Shown here: positions 1 to 8,400 of the stretch, one piece after another
Position numbering within the stretch: the stretch's first letter is position 1
How the letters are laid out: each line of letters opens with the position of its first letter
NCBI GenBank assembly: GCA_945893145.1
Contig: CAMDDZ010000001.1
Span: forward strand, 97,626-161,625
Origin: Rhodoplanes serenus
GTDB lineage: Bacteria; Pseudomonadota; Alphaproteobacteria; Rhizobiales; Xanthobacteraceae
Direction: 5' to 3'
Length of the DNA: 64,000 nucleotides
The notes under the pieces: generated by a model
Told to the model about the DNA's origin: nothing
Database searches by the model: none
What the model saw: only the letters and a program-made list of their open reading frames with translations
Translations under genes and position numbers: made by a program

Positions 1-432
1 CGCAAACGTCTCTCGGCAGCGCTGGCAATGGAAGCGGTCAATGAGGCAGTCGCGGCCTGTAAGCGCAATGGATATGCGGTCACCGCAATAATCGTCGATA
101 TGGACGGCGTCCGGCAGGCCGTGCTGCGCGGCGACGATGCGCCGGTGCACACGCTCGACAGCGCCTACGCCAAGGCCTATTCGGCTGCCTCGCTCGGCCC
201 GGTGCGCAAGGATTACAGCACCAAGGCGATCTTCGAGCGCATCTCCAAGAACCCAAGCACCACCGCGTCGCTCGGCAACCTGCCGAATATCACCTTCACA
301 CCCGGCGGCATCACCATCCTGGTTGGCACCGAACCGATCGCCGGTATTGGCGTCGGCGGCGCGCCGGGCGGCAATTTCGACGACGAATGCGCCGAGGCCG
401 CGATCAAGAAGATTAGCGACCGGCTGAAATGA
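1..432 (+). CDS. GlcG/HbpS-family heme-binding-like protein (5' end outside window)
   Basis: The frame is open to base 1 and the residues before the ATG at 28 (LSAALA) fit the first helix of GlcG/HbpS proteins, so the gene almost certainly begins upstream. The visible part shows the family pattern: an amphipathic helix, the strand IIVDMDGV, the AYAKAYSAASL helix and the glycine-rich GGITILVGTEPIAGIGVGG segment near the C-terminus. Characterised members bind heme or small ligands, and many are encoded inside catabolic operons without a proven role. It lies 32 bp before a beta-hydroxyacid dehydrogenase, with a paralogue at 1390-1830, so the three are probably one operon. The function in this pathway is unknown. 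Confidence 0.85.
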   Translation, partial: RKRLSAALAMEAVNEAVAACKRNGYAVTAIIVDMDGVRQAVLRGDDAPVHTLDSAYAKAYSAASLGPVRKDYSTKAIFERISKNPSTTASLGNLPNITFTPGGITILVGTEPIAGIGVGGAPGGNFDDECAEAAIKKISDRLK

Positions 433-464
433 CCGCGCGCTGAATCGCGAAGGAGAACGAGAAC

Positions 465-1355
465 ATGCACATCGGCATTGCCGGGGTCGGCCGGATGGGC
501 GCCAACATCGGCGCACGGCTGATGGAGTGCGGCCATAAGTTGACGGTCTGGAATCGCACGCCCGACAAGGTGAAACCGTTGGCGGACGCGGGTGCGACGG
601 TTGCCAAGACCCCGGCTGAGCTCGCCGGCGCCGTCGAAACCATCATCACCATCCTGACCGACGCGCCGGCCATCGAGGCGGTCTATCACGGCCCGCAGGG
701 TCTTTTGTCCGGCGACCCGAAGGGCAAGCTGTTCATCGAGATGAGCACGGTGCCGCCGGAGGTCAGCGTTGCATTGGCGCCCAAGGTGCGCGCCAAGGGC
801 GCGGCCTTCGTCGAATGCCCGGTCGGCGGAAGCACGCAGCCGGCGCGGCAAGGCAAGCTGATGGGTCTGATCGGCGGTGAGGCGGCCGATGTCGCTCGCG
901 CGCGGCCGCTGATCGATCAGATGTGCCGCCGTGCGCTGCATGGCGGTCCGGTCGGCTCGGGCGCGATCCTCAAGCTGACCGTCAACCTGCCGCTGATGAT
1001 CTATTGGCAGGCGCTCGGCGAGGCGCTGGCGATGTGCAACACGCTGCCGATCGATCCGAAGGAGTTGCTCGACTTCCTCACGGAAACGTCGGGCGCCGCC
1101 AACGTGCTCAAGATTCGCCAGGTCCCGATCGTCGCCAAGATGAAGGGCGAGCCGCCGGTGCCCGCCACTTTCGACGTCAACGGCGGGATCAAGGACATCA
1201 AGGCCATGCTGGAGCAGGGCCAGCGTCGGCGCCTCGAGCTTCCGGTGTTGCAGAAGACGCTCGAATGCTACGAAGAGGCCAAGCGCCACTCCGGCGGCGA
1301 GGACGAGATTTCCGCCGGTGTTGCCGTCTATTGGGCCAACCGCAACAAGCGGTGA
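465..1355 (+). CDS. 3-hydroxyisobutyrate dehydrogenase-family NAD(P)-dependent oxidoreductase
   Basis: A 296-residue beta-hydroxyacid dehydrogenase. The Rossmann motif GIAGVGRMGANIG is at residues 4-16, the substrate-loop signature CPVGGSTQPARQGKL is around 118-131, and the catalytic lysine is K170 in GAILKLTVN. The family oxidises 3-hydroxyacids such as 3-hydroxyisobutyrate, tartronate semialdehyde or gamma-hydroxybutyrate; which one cannot be told here. The start is set by a GGAG-type site (AAGGAGAACGAG) just upstream. It sits between two GlcG/HbpS-like genes and upstream of a GST, in the same direction with short gaps. The usual substrate-loop Asp/Ala-Pro-Val-Ser is replaced by CPVGG, so the substrate may be atypical. 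Confidence 0.9.
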   Translation: MHIGIAGVGRMGANIGARLMECGHKLTVWNRTPDKVKPLADAGATVAKTPAELAGAVETIITILTDAPAIEAVYHGPQGLLSGDPKGKLFIEMSTVPPEVSVALAPKVRAKGAAFVECPVGGSTQPARQGKLMGLIGGEAADVARARPLIDQMCRRALHGGPVGSGAILKLTVNLPLMIYWQALGEALAMCNTLPIDPKELLDFLTETSGAANVLKIRQVPIVAKMKGEPPVPATFDVNGGIKDIKAMLEQGQRRRLELPVLQKTLECYEEAKRHSGGEDEISAGVAVYWANRNKR

Positions 1356-1389
1356 GATTTCATCCCAAGGTCAAACCATCGGAGCCAAT

Positions 1390-1830
1390 ATGCCGCTGAC
1401 GCTCGCGCAAGCCTCCACCATCGTCGATGTCGCCCTGAAGAAGGGCCGCGACAGCAAATTCCAGCCGCTGACCGTGGCGGTGCTCGATGCCGGCGGGCAC
1501 CTCGTTGCCTTCAAGCGCGAGGACAAGTCCGGCATCCTTCGCTTCGACATCGCATACGGCAAAGCCTGGGGCGCGCTCGGCATGGGCTTCGGTTCGCGCA
1601 CGCTGGCCGAGCGGGCGGCCAGCACGCCGCAGTTTTTCACCATGCTGGCGGCGGCGAGCGGCGGGCGCATCATCGCCAATGCTGGCGGCATCCTGATCCG
1701 CGACGCCGCGGGCGACGTGATCGGCGCGGTAGGTATTTCCGGCGACACGGCGGACAATGACGAGATTTGCGGTATTGCCGGTGTTGAAGCGGCAGGCCTC
1801 AAGGCCGATCAGGGCGGCGCGAAGAAATAA
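1390..1830 (+). CDS. GlcG/HbpS-family heme-binding-like protein
   Basis: A complete 146-residue member of the GlcG/HbpS family: MPLTLAQAS start helix, VAVLDAGGHLVAFKREDKSG strand-turn, and the terminal glycine-rich GGILIRDAAGDVIGAVGISG. The longer frame from 1318 overlaps the preceding dehydrogenase and lacks family similarity, while the ATG at 1390 follows GGAGCC at 1380 and matches the usual N-terminus, so that start is chosen. There is no signal peptide, so it is probably cytoplasmic. It is a diverged paralogue of the partial gene at the window start. The role is unknown; such proteins commonly accompany catabolic oxidoreductases. Confidence 0.88.
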   Translation: MPLTLAQASTIVDVALKKGRDSKFQPLTVAVLDAGGHLVAFKREDKSGILRFDIAYGKAWGALGMGFGSRTLAERAASTPQFFTMLAAASGGRIIANAGGILIRDAAGDVIGAVGISGDTADNDEICGIAGVEAAGLKADQGGAKK

Positions 1831-1847
1831 CAGGAGGAATTTGTCCC

Positions 1848-2510
1848 ATGATGAAAATGTTTTCGTTCTGGCGCTCGATCGCGAGCTTTCGCGTGCGCAT
1901 GGCGCTCAATCTCAAGGGCGTCGTGCCAGACGAGCTTGTCGATATCGATCTCCTGAAGGGCAAGCAGCGCGAGGATTCGTTCCGCGCCATCAACCCGCAG
2001 ATGGTGATCCCGGCCCTCATCATCGACAACGGCCCGGTGATGTATCAGTCCATGGCGATCATGGAATATCTGGAAGAGACGCATCCGAAGCCGCCGCTGC
2101 TGCCGTCCGATCCGCGTGGCCGTGCGCGGGTGCGTGGGCTCTCGCAAATCTGCGTGTCGGACGCGCATCCGATGTCGGTGCCGCGCGTGCGCAATTATCT
2201 GCTGAACGATCTGAAACTGCCGAACGACACCATGCTGGCATGGGTGAAGCACTGGCAGAACGAAGCGCTGCGGGCGCTCGAGACGCATCTGGCGCGCGAC
2301 AAGGAGACCGGCCGCTATTGCCACGGCGACAGCGTCACCATTGCCGACATTTGCCTCGTCGGGCAGGCGGTCGGATCGAGCTTCTTTGAGGTGGGGTTGC
2401 AGCCCTATCCGACGGTCAAGCGCATCGTCGATGCCTGCATGCAGGTCGAGGCGATCGCGAAGTCGCATCCGCTCAAGCAGCCGGGGGCGCCTGCTTCGAT
2501 TTCGCACTAG
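1848..2510 (+). CDS. Glutathione S-transferase, maleylacetoacetate isomerase-like
   Basis: 220 residues with the zeta-class GST layout. The N-terminal thioredoxin fold carries a SFWRSIASFRVRMAL glutathione site (compare the SSxSxRVR motif of maleylacetoacetate isomerase), followed by NPQMVIPAL with the cis-proline and QSMAIMEYL. The all-alpha C-terminal domain has the DSVTIADICLVGQ N-capping motif. Zeta GSTs isomerise maleylacetoacetate or maleylpyruvate in aromatic-ring degradation, which fits the fumarylacetoacetase-family enzyme at 15.6 kb. AGGAGG at 1831-1836 is 11 bp before the ATG. The 3' end overlaps the convergent LysR gene by 38 bp. Confidence 0.85.
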   Translation: MMKMFSFWRSIASFRVRMALNLKGVVPDELVDIDLLKGKQREDSFRAINPQMVIPALIIDNGPVMYQSMAIMEYLEETHPKPPLLPSDPRGRARVRGLSQICVSDAHPMSVPRVRNYLLNDLKLPNDTMLAWVKHWQNEALRALETHLARDKETGRYCHGDSVTIADICLVGQAVGSSFFEVGLQPYPTVKRIVDACMQVEAIAKSHPLKQPGAPASISH

Positions 2511-3486
2511 GCCTTTTGCGGTGCGCCGGCTTGACGCTGGCCGGCTCGGGAAACATCGTCGGCGGGATCAGCCGCGCCCAGACATCCTGGGCGCGCGCGA
2601 TCTCGGCTTCGAACGCTTCCAGGAACAGCCGCGCCTGGTGCGAAAGCGTGCGCCGCGCTGGTGAGATCACCACGAACTCGGCAAACAGCGGCGGATCGAA
2701 CAGCGGGCTGATGACGCGTTCCGGCCGGCCGATGTCGGCGATACAGATCATGCCCGACAGGATCGCCACCCAATCGGAGCGCAGGATGAATTGCAGCGTC
2801 GAGATCATGGCGTCCATCTCGATCACGTCGGCCGGCTCGATGCCGTGGGTCTGGAAGTAAATCTCGATGTTGCGGCGGCGCACATTGGCGTGGCTCGGCA
2901 GGATGAATTTCAGCGGACCGCACTCTTTCAGCCGGACTGGCTCCAGCGGCTTGAATCCGAGCTTGGCGTTGGACACCAGCATTTCGCGATCGCGCACGAT
3001 CAGCCGCGATTTCAACCCAACGCGGCCCTCTGAGGTCGGCACCACCGCGAAGTCGAGATCGTCGGCCAGCACCATGTCGGTGAGCAGCCCGCTGTAGCCT
3101 TCGACGATGTGCAGCCGCACGTCCGGATAGTGCGGCACGAACTGCTCGAGGGCCGGCGCCAGCACGGCGCGGGTCAGCGTCGGGATCAGGCCGATCCGGA
3201 GATCGCCGGTCACCTGGGTGGCAAAGCCGCGCACCTCCTCGTGGGCGCTCTCGAGTTGGCCCACCGCTTCGACGCAACGCTTGTAGTAGCGCAGACCTGC
3301 CGGGGTGGGCGTCGCTCCCGCGGATGAGCGCTCGAACAGCTTGACGCCGAGCTCGCGCTCGGCCGCCGCGACGTGCTGGGAAATACCGGATTGCGTGGAG
3401 TTTTCACGCACCGCTGCGCGTGTGAAAGAGCCTTCCTCGCAGACCGCGATGACGGCCCGGACCTGACCCAACACAATTCCGGCCAT
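2473..3486 (-). CDS. LysR-family transcriptional regulator
   Basis: 337 residues. The N-terminal winged helix-turn-helix (about residues 6-65) contains GSFTRAAVRENSTQSGISQHVAAAERELG and the conserved LGVKLFERSS; the effector-binding domain (about 92-300) starts with TGDLRIGLIPTL. A C-terminal Lys/Pro-rich tail extends past the usual LysR length. AAGGAT on the minus strand lies 6 bp upstream of the ATG. The gene is divergent from the LLM oxidoreductase at 3594, the usual arrangement for a LysR protein controlling a neighbouring catabolic operon. It is likely an autoregulated local activator; the effector is unknown. Confidence 0.92.
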   Translation of the reverse strand: MAGIVLGQVRAVIAVCEEGSFTRAAVRENSTQSGISQHVAAAERELGVKLFERSSAGATPTPAGLRYYKRCVEAVGQLESAHEEVRGFATQVTGDLRIGLIPTLTRAVLAPALEQFVPHYPDVRLHIVEGYSGLLTDMVLADDLDFAVVPTSEGRVGLKSRLIVRDREMLVSNAKLGFKPLEPVRLKECGPLKFILPSHANVRRRNIEIYFQTHGIEPADVIEMDAMISTLQFILRSDWVAILSGMICIADIGRPERVISPLFDPPLFAEFVVISPARRTLSHQARLFLEAFEAEIARAQDVWARLIPPTMFPEPASVKPAHRKRPSAKSKQAPPAA

Positions 3487-3510
3487 TAGAAATCCTTATG
3501 CCTAGGCCGT

Positions 3511-3524
3511 GAATATATTAATTC
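3511..3524. promoter_or_regulatory. Candidate LysR operator in divergent intergenic region
   Basis: The 107-bp gap between the divergent LysR and LLM genes holds an AT-rich inverted repeat GAAT-ATATTA-ATTC, standing out from GC-rich surroundings. LysR proteins bind short AT-rich dyads in such positions. The arms are only 4 bp, so this is a weak call made mainly from position. Confidence 0.3.
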
Positions 3525-3593
3525 GTTAGGGGAGGCCAGCGCCGTTACAGTGCTCCCATATCAGTGGGCAGCCGGACCGGATCGCGAGGACTT

Positions 3594-4697
3594 ATGCAGC
3601 TCGGCTTCTTCACCATGCCGATCCATCCGCTGGACAAGGATTGGCGGAAGTCGCTCGCCGAAGACCGCGAGGCCTTCATCCTCGCCGATCAGCTCGGCTT
3701 CACCGAAGGCTATGTCGGCGAGCACTCGACCGACCGCGCCGAGAACATCACGTCGTGCATGGTGTTCATCGCGAGCCTTATCCACGACACCAAGCGGATG
3801 AAGCTCGGCACCGGCACGATCAACATGCCGAACCAGCATCCGGCGGCGGTCGCGGCGAATATCGCCATGCTCGACCACATGCTCGACGGCCGTTTCATCT
3901 TCGGCATCAGCCCGGGCGGCCTCCTCTCCGACGCCGAAGCGTTCGGCAACCTCGATGCCGACCGCAACGCGATGTTCCTCGAAGCCATCAATACGGTGCT
4001 GAAGATCTGGGCCGGCGAGCCGCCTTACAACATCGAAGGCAGGTACTGGTCGGTGAAGATCGAGCGGCAGCTCATGGCGGACATCGGCCAGGGCTTCCTG
4101 CCGAAGCCGTTGCAGAAGCCGCATCCGCCGATCGTGGTGACGGCGGTTGCGCCGTTCTCCAAGGGCGTCACCGAAGCCGCAGCGCGCGGCTGGGATCCGA
4201 TCTCGGCAAACTTCCTGATGCCCGAGTGGGTGAAAAGCCACTGGCCGAAATACGTCGAGGGCTGCGAGCGCGCCGGCCGCAAGGCCGATCCGGCGAACTG
4301 GCGCGTTGCCAAGAGCATCTTCGTGGCCGATGACGACAAGACTGCCAAGGCCTATGCGACCGATCCGAACGGCCCGTACCGCTACTACTACAGCCAGCTC
4401 TACACCAAGCTTAAGAAGGGTCGGCTTGAGCTTTTCAAGAAGCGTCGCGACCAGCCGGACAGCGAAGTGACGCTGGATGCGATCTGCAACGAGCTGATTA
4501 TCTACGGCTCGCCCGACAAGGTGGCCGACGAATTGATCGCGTTCCGCGAGCGGGTCGGCGATTTCGGCACGCTGCTCTACGCCGGCAAGGACTGGCGCGA
4601 TCCGGCACTGGCCAAGCGCTCGATGACGCTGTTGGCCGAGAAGGTTTTGCCGAAGATCAACGCCGCGCCGAGGCCCAAGGCGCAAGCCAAGGTCTGA
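3594..4697 (+). CDS. LLM-class flavin-dependent oxidoreductase
   Basis: 367 residues of the bacterial luciferase-like (TIM-barrel) family: MQLGFFTMPIHP at the start, GFTEGYVGEHSTDRAE, LGTGTINMPNQHP and FGISPGGLLSDAE are typical F/FMN-binding segments. These enzymes are flavin-dependent monooxygenases or dehydrogenases that use reduced FMN supplied by a reductase. A GTG at 3564 would add 10 residues, but the ATG at 3594 follows GCGAGGA and matches the family start. It is followed after 4 bp by a D-2-hydroxyacid dehydrogenase, so the two are co-transcribed, and it is the likely LysR target. The substrate is not identifiable. Confidence 0.88.
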   Translation: MQLGFFTMPIHPLDKDWRKSLAEDREAFILADQLGFTEGYVGEHSTDRAENITSCMVFIASLIHDTKRMKLGTGTINMPNQHPAAVAANIAMLDHMLDGRFIFGISPGGLLSDAEAFGNLDADRNAMFLEAINTVLKIWAGEPPYNIEGRYWSVKIERQLMADIGQGFLPKPLQKPHPPIVVTAVAPFSKGVTEAAARGWDPISANFLMPEWVKSHWPKYVEGCERAGRKADPANWRVAKSIFVADDDKTAKAYATDPNGPYRYYYSQLYTKLKKGRLELFKKRRDQPDSEVTLDAICNELIIYGSPDKVADELIAFRERVGDFGTLLYAGKDWRDPALAKRSMTLLAEKVLPKINAAPRPKAQAKV

Positions 4698-4701
4698 TCG
4701 C

Positions 4702-5685
4702 GTGAGCCGTCCGCGCGTCTTCGTCACCCAGCCGATCGCCGAGAGCGCGCTGCAGCGGCTGCGCGCGGTGGCCGAGGTCGAGGTCAATCCCGATTCCAGC
4801 AAGGTGTTGGACAAGGCCAAGCTGATCGAGGCAGTGAAGCGCTGCGACATCCTGCTGTCGCTGCTGCACGACACCGTCGATCGCGACGTGCTGGCTGCCA
4901 ATCCCGATCTCAAATTCGTCGCGTCGATGAACATCACGCAGGACCGCATCGACCTCGCCGAGGCGACGCGGCGCGGCATCCTGGTCACCAACATTCCGGC
5001 GATCGTGACCGACGCCACAGCCGACATCGCGTTCGGGCTATTGCTCGCGGTGGCGCGCAACATCGCGCTGGGCGATCGCCTGTTCCGCCAGGGCGTCTAT
5101 CCGGGCTCGCAGTCCAACCATCTCGCGGGCGCCGCGGTCGCCGGCAAGACGCTGGGCCTCGTCGGCTGCGGCCGTATCGGCCAGGCGGTGGCGCGCCGCG
5201 CCCAGGGCTTCGGCATGACGGTGATCTATGCCGATCCGGTCCGGCTGTCGGCTGCGGATGAGGCGAAGCACAATGTATCGTACCGCAGCCTTGAGGATTT
5301 GCTGCGGGAGTCGGACTTCGTCTCGCTGCACCCGCAGCTTTCGCCGTCGACCCGCCACCTGATGAGTACGCGGCAATTTGCTCTGATGAAGCCCACGGCC
5401 TTTGTCATCAACACGTCGCGCGGGCCGGTGATCGACGAGGCGGCGCTGGTGCGAGCGTTGAAGGACAAGGCTATCGCGGGCGCCGGCCTCGACGTCTACG
5501 AGCACGAGCCGCAGGTGTCGCCGGACCTCGTGGCGATGACCAATGTGGTGCTGACCCCGCATCTCGGCAGCGCGGTGTTCGAGCTGCGCGAGGGCATGGC
5601 GCATGTGGTGGTCGACAACATCATTGCGGTGCTGGAAGGCCGCCCGCCGGTGAGCTGCCTCAATCCGGAAGTGCTGAAGAAATAA
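4702..5685 (+). CDS. D-2-hydroxyacid dehydrogenase (phosphoglycerate dehydrogenase-like)
   Basis: 327 residues, GTG start 4 bp after the LLM stop. The nucleotide-binding motif GLVGCGRIGQAVARRAQGFG and the catalytic triad context are intact: Arg in NTSRGPVIDE, Glu in YEHEPQ and His in LTPHLGSAV. The protein is the short form without the ASB/ACT regulatory domains of SerA, so a catabolic 2-hydroxyacid/2-ketoacid role (glyoxylate/hydroxypyruvate reductase-like) is more likely than serine synthesis, which is served by the full-length SerA at 38.1 kb. It is convergent with the SDR gene that follows. Confidence 0.9.
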   Translation: MSRPRVFVTQPIAESALQRLRAVAEVEVNPDSSKVLDKAKLIEAVKRCDILLSLLHDTVDRDVLAANPDLKFVASMNITQDRIDLAEATRRGILVTNIPAIVTDATADIAFGLLLAVARNIALGDRLFRQGVYPGSQSNHLAGAAVAGKTLGLVGCGRIGQAVARRAQGFGMTVIYADPVRLSAADEAKHNVSYRSLEDLLRESDFVSLHPQLSPSTRHLMSTRQFALMKPTAFVINTSRGPVIDEAALVRALKDKAIAGAGLDVYEHEPQVSPDLVAMTNVVLTPHLGSAVFELREGMAHVVVDNIIAVLEGRPPVSCLNPEVLKK

Positions 5686-5694
5686 TTGGCGCCG

Positions 5695-6465
5695 CTACTC
5701 CGCGGTCCAGCCGCCGTCGACCACCATCGAGGTGCCGGTCATCAGCGCGGAGGCGTCGCTTGCCAGGAACACGATGGCGCCGGTCAGGTCTTCGAGCTGA
5801 CCGAGGCGGCCGAGCTTGATGCGCTTCAACGTATCCTCGCGGAACGCCTGGTTCTGGAAAAACGGCCGCGTCATCGGCGTCTCGATGAAGGTCGGCGCCA
5901 GCGTGTTGACGCGGATCTGGTGCGGCGCGAGCTCGATCGCCATCGCCTTGGTGAAACCCTCCATGGCGTGTTTGGTGGCGCAATAGACCGTGCGGGTCGG
6001 CCCGCCGACGTGGCCCATCTGCGACGACATGTTGATGATCGAGCCTGGGCGCTTGGCCTCGACCAGCCGCCGCGCCACCGCCTGCGCGACGAAATAGGCG
6101 GCGCGCACGTTGAGAGAGAACACGAAATCGAAGTCCTCGACCTTCACGTCGACGAACGGCGCCGGTTTGTTGGTGCCGGCGTTGTTGACCAGGATGTCGA
6201 ACGGCTCCTGCCGAGCGACGGCGGATTTCGTGGCCTCCACGTCGCGCACGTCGAGCGGTAGCGTATCGGCTGGTTGCCCGCGGGCGCGGATCGCTGCCGC
6301 CGCTTCCTCGATTTCGGCTTTGGTGCGAGCGGTAAGCGTCACATGGGCGCCGGCGTCGGCCAGCGCGGACGCTGCGGCCAAGCCGAGCCCGCGCCCCGCG
6401 CCGGTCACCAGCGCCCGCTTGCCGTCGAGGCGGAACGAGGGGGTTCTAGCGAGCTCCACCGGCAT
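5695..6465 (-). CDS. SDR-family NAD(P)-dependent oxidoreductase
   Basis: 256 residues of a classical short-chain dehydrogenase: TGAGRGLGLA cofactor motif near residue 20, LVNNAGTNKP, catalytic Ser in NMSSQMG, YCATK (Tyr and Lys), and the C-terminal GTSMVVDGGW. The frame remains open upstream to 6642, but that part overlaps the MAPEG gene and has no SDR similarity; the ATG at 6465 gives the normal length. It reads away from the MAPEG and HisD-family genes and may form an operon with them on the minus strand. The substrate is unknown. Confidence 0.9.
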   Translation of the reverse strand: MPVELARTPSFRLDGKRALVTGAGRGLGLAAASALADAGAHVTLTARTKAEIEEAAAAIRARGQPADTLPLDVRDVEATKSAVARQEPFDILVNNAGTNKPAPFVDVKVEDFDFVFSLNVRAAYFVAQAVARRLVEAKRPGSIINMSSQMGHVGGPTRTVYCATKHAMEGFTKAMAIELAPHQIRVNTLAPTFIETPMTRPFFQNQAFREDTLKRIKLGRLGQLEDLTGAIVFLASDASALMTGTSMVVDGGWTAE

Positions 6466-6479
6466 TGCGCTCGATCTTT

Positions 6480-6881
6480 CTACGCCGCGACGCGAATGAA
6501 GCCGTGGACCAGAAGCGCTACGGCGGCGATTCCGATCACGCCGAAGGTCGTCGCCGCGCCGATGATGCGGATGCGGACGTCCTCCCGCTCTTGCGACACG
6601 CCATAGGCGTGAAGCAGGCGCGCCGCGAGTAGGACAAGACAAAGCACGTGAACGAGCCAGTGCGGCCGGCCCTGCATCTCGACGAACATCAGAAGCAGCA
6701 GCGTGAACGGCACGTATTCGGCGAAATTGCCGTGCACCCGCTGCGTGCGTTCAAGGACCTTATGTCCGCCGTGCCCGATCGCGACGCGCAATGCTGTGCG
6801 CAGGCGGATCACGCGGGTGGAGAGGTAGATGTAGAGGAGCGCCAGAAGTGCGGCATAGGCCGGTACGATGGTTGGAATCAT
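6480..6881 (-). CDS. MAPEG-family membrane protein
   Basis: 133 residues, hydrophobic, with four predicted transmembrane stretches (about residues 3-21, 57-72, 76-93 and 106-125). The signature ERTQRVHGNFAEYVPF matches the MAPEG motif (R-x-Q-R-x-x-x-N-x-x-E) that forms the glutathione site in the microsomal GST/leukotriene synthase family. Bacterial members are presumed glutathione-dependent, but few are characterised. A strong GGGAGGG precedes the ATG. It lies between a HisD-family dehydrogenase and an SDR on the same strand, only 14 bp from the SDR start. Confidence 0.87.
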   Translation of the reverse strand: MIPTIVPAYAALLALLYIYLSTRVIRLRTALRVAIGHGGHKVLERTQRVHGNFAEYVPFTLLLLMFVEMQGRPHWLVHVLCLVLLAARLLHAYGVSQEREDVRIRIIGAATTFGVIGIAAVALLVHGFIRVAA

Positions 6882-6912
6882 GAAACCCTCCCTGAATACA
6901 TTGAGCTAATAG

Positions 6913-8220
6913 TCACTCCGCCGCCTGCGCATAGGCGACGTTGCGGCCGCCGTAGCGGCGCACCCGCACGTTGGCCTGTTCGGCGTGGGCCGAAAAGCCT
7001 TCGAGGATGCAGAGCCGTGAGCAATATTCGCCGATCATCGCCGAAGCCTGGTCGGTCAGCACCTTCTGGTAGGTGCAGGTTTTCAGGAACTTGCCGACCC
7101 ACAGCCCGCCGGTGTAGCGCGCCGCCTTCTTGGTCGGCAGCGTGTGGTTGGTGCCGATCACCTTGTCGCCATAGGCGACGTTGGTGCGCGAGCCCAAAAA
7201 CAACGAGCCATAGTTCGTCATGCGGTTGAGGAAATAATCCGGATCGCGCGTCATCACCTGGACGTGCTCGGAGGCGATGCGGTCGGCCTCGCGGACCATC
7301 TCGGCCTCGTCGGCGCAAACGATGACCTCGCCGTAATCTTTCCAGGCCTGGCCCGCAGCGTCGGCGGTGGGAAGGATTTTCAGGAGCCGCTCGACCTCGT
7401 TCATGGTGTCGCGCGCGAGCTTCTCTGAGTTTGTGAGCAGAACGGCCGGCGAGGTCGGGCCGTGCTCGGCCTGGCCGAGCAGATCGGTGGCGCAGATTTC
7501 GCCATCCACCGAGTCGTCGGCGATGACGAGCGTCTCGGTCGGGCCGGCCAAGAGGTCGATGCCGACGCGGCCGAACAACTGGCGTTTGGCCTCCGCCACG
7601 TAGGCATTGCCGGGGCCGACGATCATGTCGACCGCCGCGATGGTCTCGGTGCCGAGCGCCATGGCGGCGACGGCCTGCACGCCGCCCAGAACGTAAATCT
7701 CATCGGCGCCGCCGAAGTGCATGGCGGCGACGATGGCCGGATGCGGACCTCCCTTGAAAGGCGGCGCGCAGGCGATGATGCGTTTGACGCCGGCGACGCG
7801 CGCCGTGACGATCGACATGTGCGCGGAGGCAACCATTGGATAGCGCCCGCCAGGCACGTAACAGCCGATCGAGTTCACCGGGATGTGGCGGTGGCCGAGG
7901 ATGACGCCCGGAAGGGTTTCCACCTCCAGGTCCTTCATCGTGTCTTTCTGCTTCTGCGCGAAATTGCGCACCTGCGCCTGCGCGAACTTGATGTCGTCGA
8001 GGTCGCGCTTGCCAACCTGCGAGATGGCCTTCTCGATCTCGGCCGGTGTCAGGCGGAAATCCTTCGGCTCCCAATTGTCGAATTTCTTCGACAGCTCGCG
8101 GATCGCTAAGTCCTTGTTGTCCTCGACCTGCGCCAGGATGCCCTCGACCGTCTCGCGCACCTTCTGGTCCGCGGCCTTGATCGCGCTCGCATCCATTCCG
8201 CGCTTGAGGAAGCGGGGCAT
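6913..8220 (-). CDS. Histidinol dehydrogenase-family NAD-dependent dehydrogenase
   Basis: About 435 residues with the full HisD fold. It has [33 protein letters not shown], the zinc/active-site segment [10 protein letters not shown] (Gln and His), and TNHTLPT. The context (cyclase family, molybdenum hydroxylase, SDR; no his genes) argues for one of the catabolic HisD paralogues, such as sulfopropanediol 3-dehydrogenase-type enzymes, rather than histidine synthesis. An ATG at 8232 is possible, but GGAGGAG falls just before the ATG at 8220, so that start is preferred. A palindromic repeat block lies immediately upstream. Confidence 0.88.
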   Translation of the reverse strand: MPRFLKRGMDASAIKAADQKVRETVEGILAQVEDNKDLAIRELSKKFDNWEPKDFRLTPAEIEKAISQVGKRDLDDIKFAQAQVRNFAQKQKDTMKDLEVETLPGVILGHRHIPVNSIGCYVPGGRYPMVASAHMSIVTARVAGVKRIIACAPPFKGGPHPAIVAAMHFGGADEIYVLGGVQAVAAMALGTETIAAVDMIVGPGNAYVAEAKRQLFGRVGIDLLAGPTETLVIADDSVDGEICATDLLGQAEHGPTSPAVLLTNSEKLARDTMNEVERLLKILPTADAAGQAWKDYGEVIVCADEAEMVREADRIASEHVQVMTRDPDYFLNRMTNYGSLFLGSRTNVAYGDKVIGTNHTLPTKKAARYTGGLWVGKFLKTCTYQKVLTDQASAMIGEYCSRLCILEGFSAHAEQANVRVRRYGGRNVAYAQAAE

Positions 8221-8240
8221 GGGCTCCTCCATTCACAATC

Positions 8241-8387
8241 TGTCGTCCCCCGCGAAGGCGGGGCACCCAGTAATCTCAGACTTCGATGTTATCGCAAAGC
8301 AGGGCTTACTGGATGCCCGCTTTCGCGGGCATGACAGCGGAGCCTGTGGAGCGAGATCCCGGATCGCGCTTTCAGCGCGTCCGGGAT
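8241..8387. repeat. Rhizobiales-type palindromic intergenic repeat (REP-like)
   Basis: The block contains TGTCGTCCCCCGCGAAGGCG, then GGATGCCCGC-TTTC-GCGGGCATGACA in opposite orientation, so the ends (8241-8246 and 8331-8336) are inverted. A second hairpin ATCCCGGA...TCCGGGAT follows at 8355-8387. Such ATGCCCGC/GCGGGCAT palindromes are scattered between genes of Bradyrhizobium-related genomes. It may act as a terminator or mRNA stabiliser between the cyclase-family and HisD-family genes. Confidence 0.75.
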
Positions 8388-8400
8388 GACCGCTGCGCGG

